Shown in pieces: positions 1-5,700 of a DNA stretch of 5,771 bases. The notes below the pieces were generated by a model, which saw nothing but the letters and a program-made list of their open reading frames with translations, was not told the DNA's origin and searched no databases. This DNA comes from Chloroflexota bacterium (GTDB lineage: Bacteria; Chloroflexota; Limnocylindria; Limnocylindrales; CSP1-4). How positions within the stretch are numbered: the first letter of the stretch is position 1; every line of letters begins with the position of its first letter. The stretch spans positions 1 to 5,771 of the forward strand of contig JARXKQ010000088.1 of NCBI GenBank assembly GCA_030271555.1, read 5' to 3'. Both the position numbers and the translations under genes were made by a program.

Positions 1-1392
1 GACAACTTCCGACGAACCGACCAACGCTCCCGCGAAAACCTCGCCGGTCGAACCGTCGATGGTGATCGGCTCACCCACCGTCAGCGACCGCCCGTCGATG
101 ATGATGGCCGCCTCCCCGACCGCCACGGCCGACGCTCCGACCACCGCCGGGATGCCCCAGCCGCGGGCGACCACCGCGGCATGACTGGCGAGGCCGCCGG
201 TTGCGGTCAGGATGCCGCGCGCCACGGACATGCCGTGGACGTCGTCGGGCGAGGTAGCGGCGCGGACGAGGATCACGGCGCGTCCCTGTTCTGTTGCCGC
301 CACCGCGGCCTCGGGCGAAGTGACGATTTCGCCGGCCGCGACACCGGGCGACGCGCCCAGTCCCTTGGTGAGCGGCTCGCCGGAGTCGCGCGGTCGTTCA
401 GTGTTGCGCGGCGGATCGGCGAGCAGCGGCAGTACGCGCCGCACGGCTTCCTCTCGGGTCAACGGGAAGTCGGGATCGTTGGCCATCTCGACCGCGATGC
501 GCAGCGCGGCCTGGGGCGAGCGCTTGCCGACGCGCACCTGGAGCAGCCACAGCCGGCCGTCCTCGATCGTGAACTCGATGTCGGCGACGTCGCGCAGATG
601 CCGCTCGAGCCTGCGCGTGTAGTCGTGCAGCTGACGCGCGACATCGGGCAAACTCTGGTGGAGGACGCGGATGTCCTGGGTCGCGTGCGTGCCGGCGACC
701 ACGTCTTCGCCCTGCGCGTTGAACAGGATATCGCCGTACAGCTTGCTCTCGCCGGTCGACGGGTTGCGCGTGAACAGCACCCCGGTCGCCGACCGGTCGT
801 TGCGATTGCCAAAGACCATCGCCTGGACGGTCGCGGCGGTGCCCATGCTTGCGCTGATGCCCTCGCGCTCGCGGTACGCGATGGCGCGCGGCGAGTTCCA
901 CGAGCGGAACACTGCTTCGATCGACGCGCGGAGCTGCTGCCACGGATCGTCCGGAACGGGCGCGACGCCAACCGCGGCAAGCGACTCACCCAGACGAGCG
1001 CGCAACCGCTCCGCCATCGACGCGTCGAAGGCTGCGGCTGTCTCTGAGTTCAGCCCCACGTTCAGGATCGTGTCCATCATCCCGGGCATCGAGACCGGCG
1101 CTCCCGACCGAACGCTCACCAGCAGCGGATCCGACGGGTCACCGAACCTCCGACCGACCAGCCCGTCGAGCCGACTCATGTGCTCGTGCAACTCGTTGTC
1201 CAACCCCTGTGGCCAGCCGGTGGCGAGGTATTCCCGACAAACGTCCGTTGTCAGCGTGAATGCCGGCGGCACGGGCAGTCCCAGGTCGACCGCCATGACA
1301 GTGAGGTTGGCCGCCTTGCCGCCCAGCAGCTTCGGGAGGTCCGCCCGCGCCGGGTTCTCCGTCGGCCTGTCGAAGTCAACTATCCGAGTCAC
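1..1392 (-). CDS. ppdK: Pyruvate phosphate dikinase (PpdK)-like protein, N-terminal 464 residues, cut by window edge
   Basis: The minus strand is open for 464 codons from a GTG at 1392 to the window edge. Family reaction: ATP, phosphate and pyruvate give AMP, PPi and PEP through a phosphohistidine; cytosolic. The ATP-grasp domain covers about residues 1-300: LLGGKAANL (Lys26), SVRSGAPVSMPGMMDTILN (Arg95), AVFRSW, GVLFTRNPSTGE, NAQGEDVVAG, EFTIEDGRLWLLQVR (Glu273, Arg287). The swivelling phosphohistidine domain follows, with GGLASHAAVVARGWG and catalytic His404. Against full-length PPDKs recalled from memory, about 50 residues between ILNVGLN and AVFRSW are missing. Ala402 replaces the usual Thr of the TSH motif. 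The GTG precedes the expected family N terminus and lies 9 bases after the vapC stop, in the same frame, with no good Shine-Dalgarno, so coupling to vapC is likely. Whether the C-terminal PEP/pyruvate barrel is present, or this is a short form like the roughly 490-residue M. tuberculosis PpdK, cannot be seen. Family assignment is very secure; full enzyme activity is not. Confidence 0.93.
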   Translation of the reverse strand, partial: MTRIVDFDRPTENPARADLPKLLGGKAANLTVMAVDLGLPVPPAFTLTTDVCREYLATGWPQGLDNELHEHMSRLDGLVGRRFGDPSDPLLVSVRSGAPVSMPGMMDTILNVGLNSETAAAFDASMAERLRARLGESLAAVGVAPVPDDPWQQLRASIEAVFRSWNSPRAIAYREREGISASMGTAATVQAMVFGNRNDRSATGVLFTRNPSTGESKLYGDILFNAQGEDVVAGTHATQDIRVLHQSLPDVARQLHDYTRRLERHLRDVADIEFTIEDGRLWLLQVRVGKRSPQAALRIAVEMANDPDFPLTREEAVRRVLPLLADPPRNTERPRDSGEPLTKGLGASPGVAAGEIVTSPEAAVAATEQGRAVILVRAATSPDDVHGMSVARGILTATGGLASHAAVVARGWGIPAVVGASAVAVGEAAIIIDGRSLTVGEPITIDGSTGEVFAGALVGSSEVV

Positions 1393-1401
1393 GGCGCGAG
1401 C

Positions 1402-1830
1402 CTAGACGACGGCGAGCCCTTCGCGGGCGGCGGCATTGGCAAGGGCGACATCCGTCGTGGCCACATCCGCTTCAACCTCCAGTGCGATCTGAAGGTAGGC
1501 AGCGTCGTAGACGGTGAGCCGATGTTTCTCAGCCAGCTGGATCGACTCGAAAAGCCCTCGCATCCCACGATCGCTAGGCTCCAGGCCGGAGTCCAAGAGC
1601 CGCGTAAGCCGATTCTGTGCGTCCGCTGCCGAAAACTGCTTGCCGCGCAGCAGAGCGTTTGCGACCTCCAAAGGAAAGATCTGAGGGGCGAGCAAGATCG
1701 TCCCGTCCGCGACCCAGGCCTCCCACTGGGTTACCCACGCCGGATTGCCGTCGAGGAACTCCACGGCGACGGATGCATCGACAACGACTGCTCTTGGCGG
1801 CTCGGCCAGACGCGTCGAATCCCGCGTCAT
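1402..1830 (-). CDS. vapC: VapC-family PIN-domain ribonuclease toxin
   Basis: A 142-residue protein of typical VapC length. The PIN core starts near residue 15 with VVVDASVAVEFL. The four acidic metal-binding residues expected of the family are visible: Asp18, Glu55 (in PLEVANALL), Asp109 (in LTVYDAAYLQIAL) and Asp127 (in VATTDVALA). VapC toxins are Mg-dependent endoribonucleases that cut tRNA or rRNA and slow growth when their antitoxin is degraded; the target here cannot be predicted. The ATG overlaps the antitoxin stop as ATGA (1827-1830), the usual arrangement that couples toxin translation to antitoxin. No independent Shine-Dalgarno is visible. The first 14 residues (with Arg/Pro) lie before the fold. 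The toxin looks intact. ppdK begins 9 bases downstream in the same frame, so the two are likely on one mRNA. Confidence 0.93.
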   Translation of the reverse strand: MTRDSTRLAEPPRAVVVDASVAVEFLDGNPAWVTQWEAWVADGTILLAPQIFPLEVANALLRGKQFSAADAQNRLTRLLDSGLEPSDRGMRGLFESIQLAEKHRLTVYDAAYLQIALEVEADVATTDVALANAAAREGLAVV

Positions 1831-2132
1831 TTCTTGGTGCGGGTTGCGGCCATGATGTGTTCGAGACGCTCGCGGCGACCTGCCCTGATCAACTCAACGA
1901 TCTCATCGCTAGTCATTCGCTTGTCGTTGCGCGCCATGCGGCGGATATCCGCGATCGCGGCGAGGCGTCGCTTCTTGATGGTTTCGGGGTCGTGCTCGGC
2001 GACGTCCGACAGTGGGACGAGAGCTGCCACGGGCTGACCGCCGCGCTGGATGATCAGCCGCTCCCCGGCTGCCGCCTCGTCAAGAAGCTCCCCGAATTTC
2101 TTGCGAACGTCGAGCGCCGAAACGGTTCTCAT
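1827..2132 (-). CDS. vapB: Phd/YefM-fold antitoxin of the vapBC pair
   Basis: A 101-residue protein. Residues 1-45 match the Phd/YefM DNA-binding fold: MRTVSALDVRKKFGELLDEA, then GERLIIQRGGQPVAALVPL. The charged C-terminal half (about residues 46-101, rich in Arg, Lys and Glu) is where such antitoxins wrap and block their toxin. The family binds its own promoter, alone or with toxin, and neutralises the toxin until proteolysed. It lies directly upstream of vapC with a 4-base overlap. The ATG at 2132 is chosen because the fold begins immediately after it and because a TATGAT box ends 6 bases upstream, with no Shine-Dalgarno, suggesting a leaderless mRNA. Calling it VapB follows the PIN partner; by fold it is of the Phd/YefM type rather than AbrB or ribbon-helix-helix. 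Confidence 0.92.
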   Translation of the reverse strand: MRTVSALDVRKKFGELLDEAAAGERLIIQRGGQPVAALVPLSDVAEHDPETIKKRRLAAIADIRRMARNDKRMTSDEIVELIRAGRRERLEHIMAATRTKK

Positions 2133-2151
2133 AGCGCCATCATAGCCCTAT
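2129..2151 (-). repeat. Candidate antitoxin operator: GCTATGA direct repeats plus ATAG/CTAT inverted repeat
   Basis: On the minus strand GCTATGA occurs twice (2146-2140 and 2135-2129), separated by TGGC, so the copies lie 11 bases apart, about one helical turn. The upstream copy is also half of an inverted repeat, ATAG-GG-CTAT (2151-2142). The downstream copy includes the antitoxin start codon. The cluster is AT-rich in a GC-rich neighbourhood and covers the predicted -10 box, as expected for autoregulation by a Phd-type antitoxin. The repeats are seen directly; the operator role is inferred. Confidence 0.5.
2139..2144 (-). promoter_or_regulatory. Predicted -10 box of the vapBC promoter, leaderless geometry
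   Basis: TATGAT on the minus strand differs from the consensus TATAAT at one base. Its downstream end is 6 bases before the antitoxin ATG, so transcription would start at or next to the A of the ATG. There is no Shine-Dalgarno between them. No convincing -35 hexamer is found at 16-19 bases. This is the only AT-rich spot in the 36-base gap after the polymerase gene. Confidence 0.5.
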
Positions 2152-2168
2152 CAGAGCCGCACCTCTGC

Positions 2169-3068
2169 TCAGACCTGGCGCGCCAGCCACTTCTTCGCCG
2201 CAGTGGCTGAGCGCATGTGCGGGCCGAAGCTCTTCCAGGGATTGGGGACGGCTTCGAGTCTACCGACGATCGAGTGGACGTCGAATTCGTCGGGTGCCAC
2301 GGAGTCGAGCTCGCTCCAATCGAGCGGCACCGCGACATGAGCACCCTTCTTCGGCCTGATCGAATAGGGCGCCACCGCGGTTTGCGCCCAAGCGTTGCGA
2401 TTGCAGTCCAGGAAAAGTCGGCCGTCGCGCTTCTCCTTGTAGAACTCGGTGGTCAGCCGGTCGGGCACCCGCCGCGCCATGACCTCCGCCAGCCCGAAGG
2501 CGACCGCGCGGACCTCCTCGAAATCGGCCTGAGGGCGGAGCGGCACCACGACGTGGTAGCCGCGCGATCCGGTGGCCATGAGGTGCGGCACTAGGCCGGC
2601 CGCCTCCACCACCTCGCGCGCGAGATGGGCAGCAAGCCGCGCGTCGGCAACCCCGCCGTCGCCCGGATCGAGGTCGATGATCATCCGGTCGGGCCGCTGC
2701 AAGTCCGGGACGCGGCTCAGCCAAACGTGCGGCGTGATGCAGCCCTGGTTGGCCAGGTAGACCAGTGACGCCGCGTCGTTGATAACCGCGTGGGTGACCG
2801 TCCCTCCCACCTTGGGCACCTCGACGCGAGCGATCCAGTCGGGGAAGTAGTCGGGCGCGTCCTTTTGGTAGAAGACCTGCGTGTAGATCGTCTCGCGGAC
2901 GCGCTGCATGCTCACCGGCCGGCCTTTGAGATGCGGCACCATCACGGACGCGACGCGCGCGTAGTGCGCGACGATCTCCGCCTTGGTGACGCCGTCGTCT
3001 GGGAAGACGACGCGGTCGCCGTGGGTGATCTTGATGTCGTGCCCACCGACCTTGATCGAATCGGTCAT
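2169..3068 (-). CDS. ligD: Stand-alone LigD-type polymerase/primase domain (NHEJ PolDom, AEP superfamily)
   Basis: A 299-residue protein that is only the LigD polymerase domain; no ligase or phosphoesterase domain is attached. Family role: Mn-dependent primer extension with a preference for ribonucleotides, filling gaps at double-strand breaks with Ku and a ligase, or in base-excision-type repair. Visible motifs: VVFPDDGVTKAEIVAHY near residue 20-36; the catalytic pair in DRMIIDLDPG (Asp132, Asp134); the nucleotide-binding TGSRGYHVVVPL (Ser168, Arg169, His172); and the third metal ligand Asp221 in GRLFLDCNRN, followed by TAVAPYSIRP (Arg238). All three catalytic aspartates are present, so it should be active. 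The TGSRGYH form resembles, from memory, stand-alone actinobacterial LigD-Pol homologues such as the mycobacterial PolD proteins. No Ku or ligase gene is in the window. The ATG at 3068 overlaps the stop of a 33-codon ORF as ATGA and has no visible Shine-Dalgarno. Confidence 0.92.
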   Translation of the reverse strand: MTDSIKVGGHDIKITHGDRVVFPDDGVTKAEIVAHYARVASVMVPHLKGRPVSMQRVRETIYTQVFYQKDAPDYFPDWIARVEVPKVGGTVTHAVINDAASLVYLANQGCITPHVWLSRVPDLQRPDRMIIDLDPGDGGVADARLAAHLAREVVEAAGLVPHLMATGSRGYHVVVPLRPQADFEEVRAVAFGLAEVMARRVPDRLTTEFYKEKRDGRLFLDCNRNAWAQTAVAPYSIRPKKGAHVAVPLDWSELDSVAPDEFDVHSIVGRLEAVPNPWKSFGPHMRSATAAKKWLARQV

Positions 3069-3166
3069 TTCGGCCGCCGCAGCCGGCGGATGATGAACGC
3101 GTCGACAGCGATGATCCCGCCGCCGGCGACGACAAACAGCCCGAACACGACAATCAGTGCATCCAC
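3065..3166 (-). CDS. Predicted 33-residue single-pass membrane peptide upstream of the polymerase gene
   Basis: I do not recognise this as a known family. From a GTG at 3166 the frame encodes 33 residues: a hydrophobic stretch rich in Val, Ile, Phe and Gly over about residues 3-26 (one Asp at 22), then a basic tail RRLRRPK. This fits one membrane helix with the C terminus in the cytoplasm by the positive-inside rule. Its TGA overlaps the polymerase ATG (ATGA, 3065-3068), which suggests translational coupling. The start has no Shine-Dalgarno, but a TACGAT box ends 7 bases upstream, compatible with a leaderless mRNA. The frame stays open far upstream, antisense to the glyoxalase-like gene, but that part looks like shadow sequence. 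It could be a real small protein, a coupling leader, or chance. Confidence 0.5.
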   Translation of the reverse strand: MDALIVVFGLFVVAGGGIIAVDAFIIRRLRRPK

Positions 3167-3173
3167 TGGTTCG

Positions 3174-3179
3174 ATCGTA
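3174..3179 (-). promoter_or_regulatory. Possible -10 box (TACGAT) for the small membrane ORF and polymerase genes
   Basis: TACGAT fits the TANNNT pattern and ends 7 bases before the GTG at 3166, so a transcript could begin at that codon. It overlaps the 8-base palindrome TCGTACGA (3175-3182) in the divergent gap. A TTGACG lies upstream on the same strand, but the 10-base spacing is too short for a standard sigma70 promoter, so the -35 contribution is unclear. Tentative. Confidence 0.3.
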
Positions 3180-3202
3180 CGACGCGCAGCGTCAATAAGC
3201 CG

Positions 3203-3208
3203 AAGGAG
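3203..3208 (+). promoter_or_regulatory. Strong Shine-Dalgarno of the VOC-fold gene
   Basis: AAGGAG lies 6 bases upstream of the ATG at 3215 and fixes that start. It is the clearest ribosome-binding site in the window and contrasts with the minus-strand genes in 1-3166, which lack one. Confidence 0.85.
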
Positions 3209-3214
3209 ACCAAG

Positions 3215-3595
3215 ATGCCCGCCCTCGATGCGATCGGAATCGTCAGCTCCGACTTGGCCGGGTCGATCGCCTTCTACCGGCTGCTCGGGCTCGACTTCCC
3301 CGACAGCACTGAAGATCACGTCGAGGCCACGACACCGAGCGGCCTGCGCGTGATGCTCGACAACGTCGAGCTGATGAAGCAGCTCAACCCCGACTGGGTC
3401 CAGCCAACCGGCCACGCAATGGGGCTCGCCTTCATGTGCTCGTCACCGGCAGACGTGGATGAGACCTACGACCGCGTCGTCGCAGCTGGGCATCACGGCA
3501 AGACCGCGCCCTGGGACGCCTTCTGGGGCCAGCGCTACGCCACGGTGCTCGATCCGGACGGAAATCAGGTCGACCTCTTCGCGCCGCTCGGCTAA
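3215..3595 (+). CDS. VOC superfamily (glyoxalase/bleomycin-resistance fold) protein
   Basis: A complete 126-residue single-domain protein with the two-module VOC pattern. Module one has ALDAIGIVSSDLAGSIAFYRLLGLDF (3-28) and a strand ending GLRVMLD (43-49). Module two has GHAMGLAFMCSSPADVDETYDRVVAAG (66-92), GQRYATVLDPDGNQVDLFAPL (105-125). Family members bind a metal or ligand in a cupped beta sheet and include glyoxalase I, extradiol dioxygenases and antibiotic-binding proteins. The usual His/Gln-Glu-His-Glu metal set is not evident: the first strand has no His, and Asp120 stands where Glu is common in the DPDGN strand. It could therefore use other ligands or only bind small molecules. Cytosolic, no signal peptide. 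It is the only plus-strand gene; its TAA overlaps the convergent hydroxylase stop codon. The substrate cannot be assigned. Confidence 0.88.
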   Translation: MPALDAIGIVSSDLAGSIAFYRLLGLDFPDSTEDHVEATTPSGLRVMLDNVELMKQLNPDWVQPTGHAMGLAFMCSSPADVDETYDRVVAAGHHGKTAPWDAFWGQRYATVLDPDGNQVDLFAPLG

Positions 3596-5700
3596 GACTG
3601 GCCGCGCTCCTGCAGCGCGGTCCAGACGCGCTCCGGCGATAGCGGCAGGTCGCGGATCACCGCGCCGGTCGCGTCACGGACGGCCGCCGCGACCGCTGCG
3701 GACACGGGTAGCAACGCGCCTTCGCTCATGCCCTTCGCGCCGTACGGCCCCGGCCCGTCGCCGTTCTCGATCATGTCGCTGACCATGACCTCGGGCAGGT
3801 CCATCGAGGTCGGAATGCGGTAGTCGATCGCGCCCAGGTTCCGGATGCGGCCATCGGCATCGAATATGTAGTGCTCCATCAACGTGTGACCCAGGCCCAT
3901 GATGGCAGCGCCCTCATCCTGCATCTGGACCTGCAATCGATTGATGGCGCGGCCAACATCGGAAACGGTCACGTGGCGGTGGATGGTGATGTCGCCCGTT
4001 TCCTCGTCAACGCTCAGCTCCACGGCCGTCGCGTTGAACTCGAAGAACGCAGCCGACCCGCCCAGGGGATGTTTGGGGTCTGGCTCCTTCTTCGCATCGC
4101 CAACACCCACAACTTCCACGCCGGTGCGGCCAGCCAGCTTTTCGCGCGCCTGCTTGGCTGCGGCCAGAACGGCGTTGCCCATCAGAACGGTCGAGCGCGA
4201 TGCCGAGGTCTGCTGGTCGTACGGCACAGCCCCGGTGTCGCCCATGACCACGCTGACCCGCTCGAGCGGTATGCCCAACTCGGACGCCGCGATCTGGGCG
4301 AAGATCGTCCGCGCGCCCTGGCCTATGTCCTGCGTGCCGGCATACACGATGGCCGACCCGTCCGCCTGGAGCCTGACCATCGAGTAAGACAGGCCAGTCG
4401 TCGGCCCGCTCTTGATGCCCAGGGCGAAGCCACGGCCCCGACCTTCCGGCTTGGGCTTGTCCCAGCCCGCGAGCTCTGCCGCGCGCTTCGTGGCCTGCGC
4501 CCAGTCGCCGTCGCAGGGCGTGTCGAACGGGATGAACGGGTCGCCTCTGGCTGCCAGGTTCTTCAGTCGGAGTTGGACCGGATCCATCCCTATCTGGATG
4601 GCCGCTTCAGTCAGGTTGGACTCGACCGCCCAGTTGACCTGTGGGTTGCCGAAGCCGCGGAAGGCGGTCGAGGGCACGGTGTGGGACAGGACGCTGCGCG
4701 CAGTAACGCGGCCGGCTTCGTAGTTGTACGGGCCAGAGGCGATGTACGAGCCCTTGCCGACTACGCGGTCGGCGATGTCGGCATAGGCACCGATGAGGTA
4801 GTCGGCGTCGACGTCCTGGAAAACGAGCTTGCCTTGTTTGGTCAGGCCGGTCCGGACGCGGACCTCCGTCTCCGTCCGACGAACCGCCTGGAACGTCTCC
4901 TCCAGCGTCAGGGTCAGCCGGACCGGGCGGCCCAGCTTGAGCGCCATGAACGCCAGAAGCGGCTCGTACTTGGCATGCTGCTTGCCGCCGAACGCGCCGC
5001 CCGGGTCGGGCGCGATCACGCGGACCTTGGCGAGCGGCAGCTTGAGCGTTTGGGCGAGCAGGCGCTGCAGCCAATACGGGTGCTGGATGCTCGACCAGAC
5101 GCGGATGCCGTCTGCGTCCGGGGCGGCAATGAACGCGTGCGGCTCGATAGCGAAGTGCGTCACCATGGGGAAGCGATAGGTGTTCTCGACGACGACTTCA
5201 GCGTGTTTGGTGGCGGTGTCGAGGTCGCCCCACGCGACGACGTGTTCGCGCAGCACGTTTCCGGCCACTTCGTCCTGCACTCGGGGCGCACTTTCGGCGC
5301 GCGCAGCTTCCACGGTCACGACGGCGGGGAGGACCTCGTAGTCGACGCGGACCAGGCGCGCAGCCTCTTCAGCCGCGTCCAATGTCTCCGCGGCCACCGC
5401 CGCGACAGGGTCGCCGTGGAACTTTGTCTCGACTGTCGCGATTACCGGCCGGTCGGTGAACTGCGGGCCAAATCGCGGCATGGGCGTGGGCAGGTCCGCG
5501 GCGCTGAAAACGGCGATCACGCCCGGCACTTTCATCGCGTCGCTGTCGTCAATCGCGCCGATGCGGCCGCGGGCGCAGGGCAGCGTCACGAGCTTGATGT
5601 GCAGCTCGTTGGGCAGGTGGATGTCGGCAACGTAGAGTTGCTCGCCGGTCACCCGCCCGCGGCCGCCCCCGCGCGGCGCAGGATCGCCTATCGCACTCAC
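3592..5700 (-). CDS. Xanthine dehydrogenase-family hydroxylase, molybdopterin-binding catalytic subunit
   Basis: A 702-residue catalytic subunit of the molybdenum hydroxylase family, which inserts water-derived oxygen into a C-H bond of a heterocycle or aldehyde. The N-terminal a/b-hammerhead domain follows the IGDPAPR...VTGEQLYVADI opening (residues 4-27). Molybdopterin-domain motifs are DPGGAFGGK (232-240), STAFRGFGNPQ (344-354), GTQDIGQGARTIFAQ (455-469), QQTSASRSTVLMGNA (496-510) and GPYGAKGMSEGALLP (651-665), with the expected catalytic base Glu660. AFRGFG, rather than AYRCSFR or AYRGAGR, argues against CO dehydrogenase. Gln241 follows the GGK motif where xanthine dehydrogenases have the substrate-binding Glu, so xanthine is doubtful. 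The GTG start at 5700 is preferred over an ATG 23 codons upstream because the family N terminus begins there, it overlaps the preceding stop as GTGA, and a GGAG lies 10 bases upstream. Length is slightly short for the family. The substrate is unknown. Confidence 0.93.
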   Translation of the reverse strand: MSAIGDPAPRGGGRGRVTGEQLYVADIHLPNELHIKLVTLPCARGRIGAIDDSDAMKVPGVIAVFSAADLPTPMPRFGPQFTDRPVIATVETKFHGDPVAAVAAETLDAAEEAARLVRVDYEVLPAVVTVEAARAESAPRVQDEVAGNVLREHVVAWGDLDTATKHAEVVVENTYRFPMVTHFAIEPHAFIAAPDADGIRVWSSIQHPYWLQRLLAQTLKLPLAKVRVIAPDPGGAFGGKQHAKYEPLLAFMALKLGRPVRLTLTLEETFQAVRRTETEVRVRTGLTKQGKLVFQDVDADYLIGAYADIADRVVGKGSYIASGPYNYEAGRVTARSVLSHTVPSTAFRGFGNPQVNWAVESNLTEAAIQIGMDPVQLRLKNLAARGDPFIPFDTPCDGDWAQATKRAAELAGWDKPKPEGRGRGFALGIKSGPTTGLSYSMVRLQADGSAIVYAGTQDIGQGARTIFAQIAASELGIPLERVSVVMGDTGAVPYDQQTSASRSTVLMGNAVLAAAKQAREKLAGRTGVEVVGVGDAKKEPDPKHPLGGSAAFFEFNATAVELSVDEETGDITIHRHVTVSDVGRAINRLQVQMQDEGAAIMGLGHTLMEHYIFDADGRIRNLGAIDYRIPTSMDLPEVMVSDMIENGDGPGPYGAKGMSEGALLPVSAAVAAAVRDATGAVIRDLPLSPERVWTALQERGQS
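3602..3620 (+). terminator. GC-rich hairpin just after the VOC gene stop, possible terminator
   Basis: A perfect 7-base inverted repeat (CCGCGCT, 5-base loop, AGCGCGG) begins 7 bases after the VOC stop codon and lies inside the last codons of the convergent hydroxylase gene. In RNA, one G-U and one G-C pair could extend it. There is no T-tract after it, so an intrinsic terminator of the standard kind is not supported. It may slow convergent transcription or be a codon-use coincidence. Confidence 0.25.

Noticed and set aside
181..1405. Several long plus-strand open frames over the ppdK region (up to 288 codons)
   Set aside because: The minus strand there encodes a continuous PpdK with all expected motifs; the plus-strand frames have none.
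2175..2186. Perfect 12-base palindrome CTGGCGCGCCAG upstream of the antitoxin gene
   Set aside because: It is inside the last polymerase codons, and about one such palindrome is expected by chance in a window of this size, more in GC-rich DNA. Not supported as an operator or terminator.
2169..3068. Complete multi-domain LigD
   Set aside because: Only the polymerase domain is present: the ORF stops after the domain and the next genes are a toxin-antitoxin pair with no ligase or phosphoesterase motif.
3167..3415. The upstream part of the 116-codon minus-strand frame that ends at 3065
   Set aside because: It lies antisense to the VOC gene, which has a strong ribosome-binding site and clear motifs. 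Only the last 33 codons look protein-like, and only they were kept.
3592..5700. CO dehydrogenase large subunit (CoxL)
   Set aside because: The active-site loop is AFRGFG, not AYRCSFR (form I) or AYRGAGR (form II), so a CO-oxidising role is not supported.
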